Shown: piece by piece, positions 13,049 through 25,499 of the stretch | Position numbering within the stretch: the stretch's first letter is position 1 | How the letters are laid out: every line of letters starts with the position of its first letter | Source: Hippophae tibetana | Taxonomy: Eukaryota; Streptophyta; Magnoliopsida; Rosales; Elaeagnaceae | DNA length: 64,000 bases | Assembly (NCBI GenBank): GCA_037013495.1 | Contig: CM072803.1 | Span: 19,985,501-20,049,500, forward strand | Direction of reading: 5' to 3' | Notes under the pieces: generated by a model | Told to the model about the DNA's origin: nothing | Database searches by the model: none | What the model saw: only the letters and a program-made list of their open reading frames with translations | Program-made: the position numbers and the translations under genes

Positions 13049-15022
13049 TGATAACTATATTTTATATAGTTATTTTCTTCTATTTTATTAATTATAATTG
13101 CTATGTTCTTAATGTTTTTAGTTAATTTTAGTATAATAAATTAGTATTTACTGTTTTTTATATATTTTAAGAAAATTAAATAATTTGTATCGAAAAACGT
13201 AATTAATTGCAAATTTATGTCTAAAAATATAATTTCAAATAATAGAGTTCTTAATTACAATTTACAAAAGTCAAAAATATAATTTAAATTAAAATCGAGC
13301 TTAATTTTAATTATTAAAAGTTTAAAAATTTAATTTAAATTAGAAAATGGCTTAATTGTAATTAAAGAAAGTTGAAAATATAATTTGAAATAAATTTTTG
13401 GGTCAAAATGCAATTAAGAAAGTTTATTTTTCTGCGCAGGTGAGAAGAAACCACGCGCGCAACGTGGACCGTCCGATCAAAGAAGAAACGGCTACGATGC
13501 GCGCGTCCCGATCACACCCGACTAACTCGCGTGGGTGCATGTTATGTCTTTCATGTGGCTCGGCGCCCGAGTAGGGCCCACCTGCCGCGTAGGCCGTCGT
13601 GTATGTGGGACCCATGTGTCTGACGTGTCCAACCGCTGTCCCCCACGTTACGCGCGCCTCTAATCCCGTGCACTGATCTCTGCATGCAACCGGATCTTCA
13701 ACTAATCAAATGCTGCCACGTGTCCGTACTAATCCATCCAGCGAATCAAGCGTTGACACATGTCCCACTTTATTTTGCAGCGAATCATGTGCTGACACGT
13801 GGCATGTTACAATGAGCGCAATAGCGCAAGATCACCCCATGTTGCCGCAATTGTCTCCCGTGTGACAATCTATCGTGCGCCCGTTTCACGTAGCTAATGA
13901 ACTATTGCCACGTGTCCCCATTAAATCCTTGCAGCGAATCAGACGCTGACACGTGGCATGCACTTTGAATTTAAAAATCAGATGGCGCCTCTATGTGTGT
14001 ACGCGTGATTTTAAAAAAACATTTTAAATATCGAAAATCGATACGCGTGATTTTTATTTTTCGATACAAATTTTTACGCGTTTATGTAAAAAAAAATGTA
14101 ATATTTTAGATGTATTTTTTTAGCTATAAATAGGAGATAAGATGACAGAGTAAAAAAGTTTTGAGAAGTTTTGGAGTGTTTAGTTTTTGAGATTATTTTT
14201 TGTTGTTCGGTTTTGGACTGCACAACACGCAGAAGCCAATTTTTGGCTTTTGTTGTGTTTTGCGTGTGCCAAATATTTATGTTTTAATTTTCTTTCTTCT
14301 TCATCTAATTTTTTTGTATCTGTTGTAATTTTTATTTTAAATTTATGAAGTAATTTAATTTTTCTATGGTTGCATTTGATCTAAATTTATGATGCTTTTA
14401 TTTTAATTATTTTTGAACGATTTATAAGACGTTTGAGTTTTTTATTCTATTTTGTGCTTAATGCTTTTGATTATTTACAAATTTTATCAAATGATCCGTG
14501 GCACATAAATAAACTTGGAAGAGACATTTTTGTGTATATTGCTCATAGATAGAATGACATGTATGATGAAGGATATGAATATACCCTAATTGTATGTGTG
14601 GCAATTTGAGAACTTAGAACGTAATGAATCTTGGTGAATTTAATTCTCATAGGAATATAATGAATTAATTTAACGATGTGTGTTTGTATGGAGTTTGGAA
14701 GAGATGTATGAATAAAATTAGAAGTTTTCGGTTGACAAATTAAATGTACTAAAAAAATATAAATCAAAAGAAAATAATATGATTTGAGTTGATTAATTTA
14801 GTGAAAAATTGCAATCTTAGATTTCTTTTATTTTGTTATTAAACTTTTTTCTTAAATTTGTTACAATCAACGAGCGTTTTGAATAAAATCAGAGAGAGAT
14901 AATTTTAGTACTCAACAAACTGTAGTAACAAATCTCCGTGGGAACGATAACTTACTTATCAAATATTATTACTTGTGACGGTGTATGCTTGCACGTTTTT
15001 ATATTCTGCAAAACAGACAACA
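13049..15022 (+). mobile_element. Solo LTR of an Athila/Tat-type Ty3/gypsy element
   Basis: A 1974-base sequence starting TGATAACTATATTTTATATA and ending in CA, flanked by ATGAG at 13044-13048 and again at 15023-15027. The wording near its end (CTCCGTGGGAACGATAAC, then a TTGCACG motif) is typical of the 3' end of Athila/Tat LTRs. No internal region remains, as expected after recombination between two LTRs. It sits inside a clathrin exon. A TATAAATA box lies at 14125-14132. Orientation is + strand. Confidence 0.88.
13717..13955 (+). promoter_or_regulatory. Four G-boxes in imperfect repeats of the solo LTR
   Basis: CACGTG occurs at 13717-13722, 13796-13801, 13909-13914 and 13950-13955. They lie in related units of the form GCGAATCA...GCTGACACGTGGCA. 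They are about 170-410 bases before the LTR TATA box. In plants G-boxes bind bZIP and bHLH factors, and the ACGTGG context resembles abscisic-acid response elements. Confidence 0.6.
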
Positions 15023-15873
15023 ATGAGGCGTGTTGCAACTTATATTTACAAGAAAGCAAGATAATGGAAGCGGTCCATTCCATTGTCAAAGAAAGATAAT
15101 CTTTACAAAGATGCGATGGAAACGTGCTCACAGTCTAGTGACCGTGAACTTTCAGAGGAATTACTTGTCTATTTCATCGAGCAGGTCAGTATCTCTTGTC
15201 CTAAAAGCCATAGGTTTTAACATGAATGCACATGTTTGCTACATTTGTTGTTTCTTTTGTTTTTTCAAATTTCTCACTCCGCCTTTATTCTATTTTGTGA
15301 CTACCAGTTTGTTAGAGAGTATACTCACAAGGTGGATGACCTTATTAAAGATAAAATCGAAGCTCAAAAAGAGCAGAAAGCTAAAGAGGAGAAGAATAAG
15401 AAGAAGAAGAAGAAATAGTTGCTCAAAAGGTATTTCTAATAGTTCTGCACTTGTTTCATTTAAATCTTTAATACCCTTTATAATTGATCTCCAAGAACAT
15501 TTTATTCTTTTTAAGACTGTTATTGTTTTTCTATCTTACTATTTAAGATCTTAATCAAACAATGTTATTAGCTACAGGCTTTACCCGTCATCACTTAAAT
15601 ACTTTGTAGTTCATTTTACAATTTTAAATACATTTATGGCAAACTTAAACATTTCATTGAATTATAAAAAGAGAAGGTACAAAGTGGATAAGAGGGCCAA
15701 CTAAAGAGACTAGTTCATAAGAATTGAATGAAACAAACTAGGTTATAATTTTATTGTACTCATAGTTTTCAATTTGTCTGCAGAATATGCATGCTCAATT
15801 ACTACCTGCTTTGCCTGCACCACCTACAATGGGCATGCCTCCGAACGGTGGAATGCCACCAATGGGTTATTGA

Positions 15874-17340
15874 TTCTTTAGCCGCTCGTAGATACGAGTT
15901 GTACGTTTCTACGTGGCGAAGATAAAAACATCCGTTTTCCGGTTTATGGTTAAAGGTGAAACTAATTTACCCTATAAATAAGGAATACATATTTTAAATA
16001 GTATTTCACTTTTTCTTGTAAATACTTGCTTTGTTTAGGATTTTATCCTTCTTTATATTCTTTGGATCACATAAACAATTTTTCGCTTGGATTTAGGAGC
16101 TCACCGGAGTAAAAGCTAATTATAGTGAATTTTCATGACTTAAGATGACATGATCGTGTATGTTGGATATGGTGAGTCAATCGTATGTGTAGATTGTTTT
16201 ATTTTAAACACTGAGTTGACATTTTGTAGTTGTCTCGTATAGAGTTATAAAAAACTTCAATGATATCTAAGTTTCTTGACTACCTTTTGTATATTTTGCA
16301 ATTAGTTCAAAGAATCTAAAACCAAAAAACTCTATACAATGTAAAAATGTTTGGCATCGCCATAAGAAAAATTAGATGATTGCATGTGTTTCATGCTTGT
16401 GTTAAGCTTTTAAAATTTGTAATCCAAATCAAATAAAAAAGAGAGATGTATATGTAACCTTCTACAATCCATGATCCATAATAATGTCATTGTTGATTGT
16501 TGCTAAGCTATTGCATGAACTAAAAAGATACAAAAGTACATATTTATCTTCTTCATCAGCCACCATAGGCCTTGTCGTATTTTTATAGTTTGTAGTCCTT
16601 GTCTCTCCATTGTTAGTATCTTAGTTGTTTCACTGCAAGATCACATAACAAAGGGATTATTTTGAACTTTTTGTATTTAAATGTTATTTTTATTATTAAG
16701 AGTTTTATGAATGGCTTCATGTTATTTCTCCATTATTTGATAGAAACTGTTTTTTTTTTTAGATAAAATACATATGTTATTGACATATAAGGGTTTATAT
16801 CCTTTTTAATAATGATGTTATCTTTCTTCTTCTTTTAAATAAGGATAAAAAAATGTTTAATTATTCTATTTATTTGATTAGTTATTTCGTTTTAGGCCAA
16901 GTTTGAGTGGATTATAACCGAAGAAAGAGAGAGAGAAAAAAAAAAACTATTTTCTATCACAAATAAGTGAAATGATTTTTTTTAGATAAAATATTTGTTG
17001 GTAAAATTTAAAGTAATGTTTTCTAAATAATCGATATTTTAAAGTTTTTTTTATAATATACAAAATAATAATTAAAATACATCATTTTTTTTCAAAATGA
17101 CAAAACATCATAAATAAGAGTTGGTAAATACTTGATTTTTTTTTATGAATTTCATGCTTCAAAACCCAGTCCGAAATAATTAAAACACTTCAACTTTATA
17201 TTAATACATATGCGCGCGCGCGCACGCAATTAAATCTAATTAAAGAACTGATACATTTAAATGAACATTAAAAAAAATGAAAATAGTTTTAGATACAAAA
17301 TTCACAGACTGGATTAATCGTACAGATTAACATACAATAA
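15874..17340. other. Intergenic region, including former clathrin 3' UTR
   Basis: The first 150-200 bases after the pseudogene stop look like a continuing 3' UTR. The rest is AT-rich with no gene found. An alternating GC run (about 17212-17223) lies in it. Confidence 0.45.
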
Positions 17341-17349
17341 GTTATCTTG

Positions 17350-17361
17350 TTTGGCGGGAAA
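17350..17361 (+). promoter_or_regulatory. E2F-like site upstream of pseudokinase 1
   Basis: TTTGGCGGGAAA matches the E2F/DP consensus (TTTSSCGS followed by GAAA). It lies about 540 bases before the start codon and just before a pyrimidine-rich stretch that may contain the transcript start. No matching site was seen before genes 2 or 3. Functional use is unproven. Confidence 0.45.
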
Positions 17362-17898
17362 AATCGTTAATCTTTCTTAAAAAAAAGGTCCTTAATCTTA
17401 CTTACTACCTCTTTTCTTTCTCTTTCGCACTCTATCTCTCTCTCTCAAAAATTGCAGGTGAAAAAACTTATATTTTTTCTCTTTCGATTTAAATAAACTC
17501 ATTCGTTCTTGGGTTTATGGTTTTATATGATTTTGAGTCTTCAATTCACTACTGAATACTGATAATGAAATAATTGTGAATGTGTATATATATATACATT
17601 CGTTCTTGAACAGACATATCTATTTCCGATTATTTATTTCACATTTCCAATTAATTAAAAGGTTCTTTAGATTGTTTCTTAAAACTTCTTTGTTTTTCTT
17701 GTTAGCTATTTTCTTTATTGATAGCGTTTGTTGTTGGAATTTTAAAGTTGATATTCTGTTTTTATGCTTGGTTATTTGATCCTCTGTTTTAAAACTCTAG
17801 TCTTTTAAAGCTTTTGATATTATATTATACAAGTAAAATTGAGTAGAATTACTGAAGTTTTTATCTTTGGGTTGAAGTTTTGATATCTATTCCATCCA

Positions 17899-19636
17899 AT
17901 GGGTGGGAAATGTTGTCTTCATCTTGAGCATATCATAATATCTGACTCCGAAGACGAAGAGCAACAACAACAAGAAAAGCAAGAAGAAGAAGAACGAGAG
18001 CAAGAAGAACAACAAGAACAGCAAGTGCAGCAACAAGTTGAGAGGGTGAACGATTACAAGGAATTTGGAAGGTACATAGCAGTGGAACATATAGGAGGTG
18101 GAAAATGTGGGGAGGTTTACAAGTGTATGGAGAGATTTACGGGAAAACTTGTGGTTTATGAGTCTCATCCAAAAATTGGGAAAAATGAAGTATTTTTAAC
18201 AACAACATCCTTACTTCTTGAGTCTATCAAAACCTGTAATCCAAATGTTGCAAGGTACAATTCTCTCTCTCTCTCTAGAAAACCCTTTTGATCTATTTTG
18301 AAGGTTATAGTCATGTGTAGTTACATTTTTTTTATGTTTCTTTGTTTTCTTGTATATTCTTGTAATAGGTGGTTGTTAAATTAGCAAACCCTTTTGATCT
18401 CTAATGTTGTGAAGGTTATACTTTGTGTTGTTTTGGATTGATGATATAAATTAACCCATTTTTTTTTATTAAGGGTGCCCAAAAATAAACACCTCTATTA
18501 TTAAATTGATTATTTAATTTTTTTCGATTACAATCTTCTTTTGGAATTATGGTAACAGGTTTATAGGATCATATAGATTCAGGTCAATACGAGGTCTAGT
18601 TTTTGAGTACAAAGGAACAGATTTAAAGAAATTCATTACCATTTCAAACCTTTCAACAAATCCTAGTATGATCAAGGTATAATTATTACTATTGACAATG
18701 TATTTATATATAATGAAGCATTATTTGTTTTTAATAACTTTATGTAAATATATATGCGCAGAGTTTCTTGCTACAAATGCTATTAGGTGTAGCATTTTGT
18801 CACCAATATGACATATATCACCAAGACTTAAAACCTGAAAATTTCTTGGTGGATTTCGATATCAGACAATTGAAGCTAACGAATTTCGGGTTAGTTAAGG
18901 TTTCGGATAGTTATTTTTGGTATAGAGCACCTGAAGTGTTGCTTGATGTTGATTTTGAAAGATCTAAAGTAGCTGATATGTGGTCTATTGGATGCATTTT
19001 TGCTGAGATGTTAACAAATTCCCCACTTTTCATTGCTGAGACTATAAGGGATCAATTGATTTCAATTTTTAGGTATTATTTCTTAATTCTTTTGTTAATA
19101 CATAATTTAATATTAATTGCTTCTTAATTTTTAATTAAGAATTATGTGACCCTTTTGATATGAAGCTTATTGGGTACTCCAAATGAAGAAACCTGGCCTG
19201 GTATTACCCCATACTTGCTAAATTTCGATGTGGATGATACTGATTTTAAACCTCAGGTATAAATTTTATGTTAACAATTCCCTCCTTTTAATTATTTTAG
19301 AAAAAAATAAAATAAATACTTATTTTAATTAGTTTTATAAATCTATGGTTTGATTTAATTTTTTATGTTGTTCTTGTAGAATTTGGCAACAAAATTCACT
19401 ATGCTTGATGCTCATGGTGTTGACCTTCTTTCAGTAAGTTTAACTCTCTTTCTCTCTTTCTCTCTATTTTGTGCTTTATTAGTTTTAATTATTTTCAAAA
19501 TTTTAAATATAATTTAATATTAATTTAGAGAAAATGACTCTTGAATTTTGTACAGAAAATGCTGAGCTTGGATCCAAAACAAAGAATTACTGCAAATGAT
19601 GCTTGTAAGCACAACTACTTCTTTGAACCAAGCTAG
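17899..19636 (+). CDS. CDK-like pseudokinase 1 with Gln/Glu-rich tail
   Basis: Six exons (17899-18254, 18559-18676, 18762-19072, 19166-19256, 19380-19433, 19556-19636) join with GT-AG borders and intact phase to give about 336 residues. It begins MGGKCCLHLE, which fits an N-myristoylation pattern with cysteines for palmitoylation. An acidic SDSEDEE and a Gln/Glu tail run to about residue 50, and a CDK-type domain from about residue 56. The Gly loop (GGGKCGEV), LVFEY, HQDLKPEN (178-185), YRAPE (212-216), DMWSIGCIFAEML and LLGTPNEETW are clear. Against CDKs, the VAIK lysine is absent (LVVYES), PSTAIRE and its Glu are lost, HRD reads HQD, DFG reads NFG (199-201), and the loop from NFG to APE is 10 residues short, removing the activating Thr. 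It therefore looks non-catalytic. Partner and function are unknown; cyclin binding is doubtful without PSTAIRE. Genes 2 and 3 are paralogues. Confidence 0.85.
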
Positions 19637-20211
19637 AAATTAGTTTCTCCAAATTTGCCCACAATTAGTCTATGCTTGTATTAGTTAAAAATGCAAGAAC
19701 TTTTAGGCTTCTTTCTGCTAATAAACAATTAGTTTTTATTTTGAAGTTTCGTTTATGATACTTGGAAGTTTTTCTTTGAAATTTTGTATATTAGAAATAC
19801 TTGAAAATTATTTCTCATGCGGTCATGCCATAGTTTGGTTTTACAAAGAAAATAACACTGCTAGGAAACTTTCTTTTTCTTATTCTCATATTTTGGCATC
19901 AAAAAAGTAAACAGCTCAAAAGACTGTTTTCATGTTTTTATTATTTATTATTTGATACCATAAAGAATGGAAAAATTGATTTTCATTGCAATAATATGAT
20001 GTTTATAATAATACATATACCCATATTCGATTTGTATTTCATTAGTAAGTGATGTTATAATTACTTTATAATTTCATATTTAAATTTTACATTTAAACAA
20101 TAATAAGCATGCATTTTACCCGATATCAGGCTGTAAAACTCACATTTACTTTTTCCAATCACAAGTCACACAAAGAACATTTGATTATTTATTTATTTTT
20201 GGATAAGAATA
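19637..20211. other. 3' flank of pseudokinase 1
   Basis: The first ~130 bases share wording with the 3' end of gene 2 (TATTAGTTAAAAATGCAA, AAGTTTCGTTTAT) and are probably 3' UTR. The rest is AT-rich spacer with nothing recognised. Confidence 0.5.
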
Positions 20212-20651
20212 TGTTGTGCACAGAAGCAATAAATAACGGTATATGAATATATCAAAACGGTAAAAAAATACACAGAATTTACGTGGTTTGACAATTCGCC
20301 AAGGTCTACGGGAGACAACATATATTATTAAACTAAGTATGAAATATACATAATACAGATACAGATTTTCTCGCTAATAAAATCTCTGAAGTATTTCCCA
20401 AACTCATAGAAAAAACTCTCAAACTCACTAAGTATTTTTTTCTCTTTGAGTTTGATTATGTTCTCTCTGATTTTTTCTGATTTTTGCCTTGTTCTTCAAT
20501 GCATGAACTCCTCCCTATTTATAGATGAAGTAAAACTCAATTTTCCTAAATTGTGTCATAATTTAAGCCTTAATAATTAGGCCATTAATTTTCTTAAATC
20601 ATGAAACAAATTAGGCCACTAATTTGTTACTTTTAGAGCCAATATTTAACA
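20212..20651 (-). repeat. LTR (3') of the 20.2-25.5 kb copia element
   Basis: Begins TGTTGTGCAC and ends TTTAACA on the + strand. The matching copy is at 25100. The adjacent CTCCACC is the complement of a purine tract, as expected beside a 3' LTR. Confidence 0.8.
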
Positions 20652-23600
20652 ATCTCCACCTTGGCGAAAAAGTTCATAACACTGCCTCCAAATACGCCCT
20701 AAGCGCTCTAAGCTCGAGAGATGTTGATCAAGTTCAAGCAATGTTGAAACTTGATCCCTGTAACCACCTTTGTAAGCATATTTGTAGGGTTATCTGCCGT
20801 TTCAACTTTCTAGAGTATAACATTCCCTTCATCGACGATTTCCCGAACAAAATGAAATCGAACATCGATGTGCTTGGTACGACCATGATGAACTTGGTTT
20901 TTTGCCAAACAAATGACACTTTAGCTGTCGCAGAAAACCTTCATGTTCTTCTGAACAATACCCAAATCTTTGGTCAACCCGAGAAGCCAGATAGCTTTTT
21001 TGAATACTTCTGTTATAGCCATATACTCTGCCTTTGTAGTAGACAAAGCTATAGTTGACTGCAATGTTGATATCCAAAAAACTGGTCCTCCTACCACTGT
21101 GAACACATAACCAGTTGTAGATCGAAGCTTATCCAAATTTCCAGCATAGTCAGAATCCACATATCTGACTAAGTGTTTGCCTTCAGTCTTGTCTCTCTCA
21201 AACTTCAAACCAATATCCACAGTACCATAGATGTATTGTAGAATCCACTTCACTACTTGCCAGTATCCTTTACCGAGATTATGCATGTACCGACTCACCA
21301 TACTAACAGCGTGGGAAATATTAGGTCTGGTACAAACCATTGCATACATCAAGGCACCAACGAAATTTGCATATACGTTCCATTTTCTTCTTCTCATCGG
21401 TGGTGCTAGGTGACATCAATGCACTCAACTGAAAGTGAGGAGCAAGCGGTGACTTATTGGTTTGGTTTTTTCATCAATGTCAAACCTTTGTAATACTTTC
21501 TTCAGATACTGAGTCTGTGTCAGACAGACTGTGCTTGCAACTTTATCTCTTTTGATTTCCATCCCAAGAATTTTCTTAGATTTTCCAAGATCTTTCATTT
21601 CAAATTCTAAACTCAATAGAGCCTTCAATCTGTCGATCTCCACCTTGCTCTTAGATGCAATCAACATATCATCAACATATTAGAGCAAATAAATGAAGGT
21701 ACCATCTTGGAGTTTTTGAAAGTATACATAGTGATCAAACTGACTGCGTGTGTACTTCTACTCTCTGATGAAGCTATCAAAGCGCTTATACCACTATTGC
21801 GGTGATTGCTTCAAATCGTAAATTGACTTGCTCAGCTTGCAAGCACAATTCTCTCGTCCTAGAACTTTGAAGCCATCGGGTTGAGGTATGTAGATCTCTT
21901 CGTTCAAAGTACCATGGAGAAAAGCTATTTTGACATCGAGTTGAGCTAACTCGAGATCAAAATGTGCTACCAAAGCCAACAGTGTTCGAATAGAAGAATG
22001 TTTAACAACATGTGAGAATACCTCATTGTAGTATATTTCTTCTTTCTAAGCATATCCTTTTGCTACCAGTCTGGCTTTGTATATGATGTTTTCCTTACTA
22101 GGAACACCTTCCTTCTTAGAATATACCCATTTGCAACCAATAGTTTTCTTTCCTTTGGGAAGTTGAACCAACTCCCAAGTCTGATTCTGATGTAGAGACT
22201 TCATCTCTTCATCCATTGCCATCTTCCACTTCATACTATAAACTCTTTGTACGACTTCTCTGTAAGTGCATGGGACATCATCATCAATTACTAGAAGTGC
22301 GAAAGTTACCATGTGTGTGTATTTGGTAGGCTTTCTAATCTCCCTTCTCGGTCGAGTAGTAGCAATAGATTCTAGCTGCTGATTAATCGGTGGTGATGGT
22401 GAGAGAACCTCCACCTCAATTGAGATCTCTTCTTAATCATCAATTTCATCTTTACCACGATCGGTAATCAGTGCAATCTTTTCTGGATCTTTCGGAGTCT
22501 CAAGCATCACCTTAGAAAGAGTATTTGGACTTTCATTTTCTTTCTCTGAATTTGTTTGTCTCAGCATAACAGACTCGTCGAATGTGACATCTCGACTTAA
22601 GATGATCTTCTTGGATTCACCACACCAAAGTCAAAATCCTTTAACTCCTTCCTTAAAGCCCAAGTAAACAGATTTCTTTGCTCTAGGATCCAATTTGGAT
22701 TCACTAACATGAAAATATGCAGGACATCAAAATATTCGCAATGAATCATAATCAGAAGCAGGTTGTCCAGACCATACCTCTCTTTAGGAGTTTTCCCATC
22801 TAATACAGTCGTAGGAAGTCTGTTGACTATATGAGTTGCATATGAAAAAGCCCTGCTCAATTTGGATCGGGATAACATACATCGAACTTTCTCAACTAAA
22901 GTACGATTCATTCATTCTGCAACTCCATTCTGCTGTGGTGTACGAGGAATAGAAAAATGTCTGATTATCCCTTCATCTTGACAAACTTTGAAGAAGGGAT
23001 CTGATTTGTACTCGCCACCACTATCATATCTAAGTCTCTTAATTTTCCTGTCTGTCTGAGTCTCGATCATTTTCTTCCATTTAAGAAAGATATATGGAAC
23101 TTCATCTTTGTGACTCATGGTGTATATCCAGACATATCTAGAGAAATCATCAATAAAAGTCACAAACCAACGTTTACCTCCAAGTGAAGCATTCTTTGAA
23201 GGTCCCTAGACATCCGTGTGAATATAATCAAGAGATCCCTTAGTACAATGAATGGTAGTGTCGAACTTGACTCTTGTTTGTTTTCCCAGTACACAATGCT
23301 CACAGAAATCAAACTTTCCAGTCTTGGCACCTTTCAAAAGACTTTGCTTCATTAAGCCTTACAAAGTCTTTTCATTGACATACCATAAGCGCATGTGCCA
23401 TAGGCAGGAAGAATAATTTGTCTTTTCTTCATAACTACTTGAGACAACTTCTCTTCCTGTAATTGTACTCCCATCTAGGAAATACAAGTTCGCCTTCCAA
23501 TTACCCTTCATCGCTACAAATGCACCTCGTACAACTTTCAAGACTCCATTTTCCAATGTTACCTTGTAACCATCAGAATCTAGAACATCTAAAGAAATTA

Positions 23601-25099
23601 GGATCTTCTTTAGGTCAGGAATATACCTTACATTTGTAAGTCGTCTGATTGTACCATCGTGCATATTTAATCGTACTATTCTGATCCCTTTTGTTTGACA
23701 GGCATTTTCGTTGCCCATAAGCACAACTCCTCCATCGAGCTCCTCAAAACTCGAAAACCAATGTCTATTTGGACATATATGGTAAGAACATCCAGAATCA
23801 AGGATCCACTTATCTGAGTAGGTTTCTGACGATGAAACTGAAAAGGCTGATTCTTCATCTTCATCGGCCTTTTGTGCAACATTTGCATTTGACTTGTCCT
23901 TGTTTGGGCAATCTTTCTTCCAATGCCCTTTCTGGTGACAATAGGCACACTCATCCTTCGCATGACGTCTTCTGGATGACTCTTCTTTGGACTTTGATCT
24001 AGATTGTCTCCTATTATTTGATTCGACAGATTTTTTATTATTAGTCCTACCTCTGGCTATCGTCAATGCTTCTGATATTGAGTCTCTATGATCATGTTGA
24101 TCCTTCTTCCGATACTCGTTATTTACCAAAGCATTTGAAACATTTACAAACTTAACCTTATCCTTTCCATATAACAAGGTTGTGGTTAAATGCTTATAGC
24201 TCTCAAGTAATGAATTCAACAACAAAGATTTATCTTCATCGATAATTTCAACATCTAAATTTTGTAGATCGGCCAAAAATTTATTGAAATTATCCAAGTG
24301 CTCAATCATAGGGGTACATTTCTTATACTGGAAACGAAAAAGTTTCTTCTTCAAGTAGAGACTATTCTCAATACTTTTAGTCGTGTACTTGTCCTCTAGT
24401 TTATTTCAGAGAACTGCGGCTACATTCTCTTTCATGACAAAGTACTTCTGATCTTTTCCTAAGCATAATCGAATTGTGCCACAAGCTTGTCGGTTGACAT
24501 AATTCCAATCTTTATTTGAATAATCTTCTGGCCTGGTCTCCAAGGCTATATTAGATCATTCTCGAAACAATAGATCTAATACTTCACATTGCCACATGCC
24601 AAAGTTATTGGTGTCGTCGAATTTCTCTACCTCAAACTTTGCATTGGACAATATAGTTCTTCGAGTAGAACAACTTGGTTTGCCAAAAATTCTAAGGTCA
24701 GCTTGTTTACCTTCTTCTATCTTTCTTTTATCAGCCATAAGTATAAATGAATAACGGAATTTTTGTACTTACAACTTAAAACAATGTATTTCCAAATTTT
24801 ATACCTTATTTGAAAAAAACGGAGTCCGCGGTTGAATCCAAAATGGTCCAATTAGCTAGGAATAAGTATGACTCAGTTGAAAACAGATGAAAACCGGATC
24901 AACTCGGTCCAAATATCACTAGTGACTAAGTTGACTCGGTCCAATTGAGTGAGTTGACTCAGTGTTGACAATAGCACTCCGGCAACTTTTGGAGGCGATT
25001 CTGACTTTCGATTTGAGCGATTCTTTCACCGTTGTGTTCATATCGTCGAGAGCTTCGATTTGATATATAATACTGCTATATTTGGCTATATTGCCAATT

Positions 25100-25495
25100 T
25101 GTTGTGCACGGAAGCAATAAATAACAGTATATGAATATATCAAAGCGGTAAAATAACACACAGAATTTACGTGGTTCGACAATTCACCTAGGTCCACTGG
25201 AGTCAACATATATTATTGAACTGAGTAGAAAATATACAGATACAGATTTCCTTACTAATAATATTTCTCAAGTATTTCCTTTATGTTCTCTCTGATTTTT
25301 TCTGGTTTTTGTCTTATTTTTTAATGCACGAATTTCTCATTAATTATAGATGAAATAAAACTCTATTTTCCTAAATTGTGCCATAATTTAAGTCTTAAAT
25401 TATTATACTAATTTTCTTAAATCATGTCACAAATTAGATTATTAATTTTCCTAAATTATATCAATAATTTATTACTTTTAGAGTCAATATTCAAC
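25100..25495 (-). repeat. LTR (5') of the 20.2-25.5 kb copia element
   Basis: Begins TGTTGTGCACGGAAGCAATA and matches the 20212 copy over most of its length, with many substitutions and some length differences. Confidence 0.8.
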
Positions 25496-25499
25496 TTAA

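Larger units (their letters stand above)
12564..15873 (+). pseudogene. CHC: Clathrin heavy chain pseudogene (C-terminal part), split by a solo LTR
   Basis: The 3' portion of a clathrin heavy chain gene with introns kept. Exon-like blocks are: 12564-12752 ([33 protein letters not shown]), 12789-12905 (AGHLRLVK, then ESIDFHDNFDMICLAQK), 13020-13048 resuming at 15028-15184 (EKHELLEMR, then [43 protein letters not shown]), 15308-15429 (FVREYTHKVDDLIKDKIEAQ) and 15784-15873 (NMHAQLLPALPAPP, ending MPPMGY and a stop). In-frame stops occur in the first, second and third blocks and a frameshift near the lysine run of the fourth. A segment of the second block is missing, as is the whole exon between blocks three and four. 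It cannot make clathrin. Retained introns mean duplication of genomic DNA rather than a processed copy. Confidence 0.9.
20212..25495 (-). mobile_element. Ty1/copia element, broken, with both LTRs
   Basis: Reads right to left. LTRs lie at about 25100-25495 and 20212-20651 and are clearly diverged by eye, so the insertion is not recent. Parts in order on the minus strand are gag (about 24740-23880, with a CAYCHQKGHWKKDC zinc knuckle), protease (WILDSGCSYHIC, near 23800), integrase (about 23160-22600), reverse transcriptase (about 22160-21430) and RNase H (about 21130-20850). This is the copia order, with integrase before RT. It carries several breaks and is a fossil. No clean target duplication was found. 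Confidence 0.9.
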
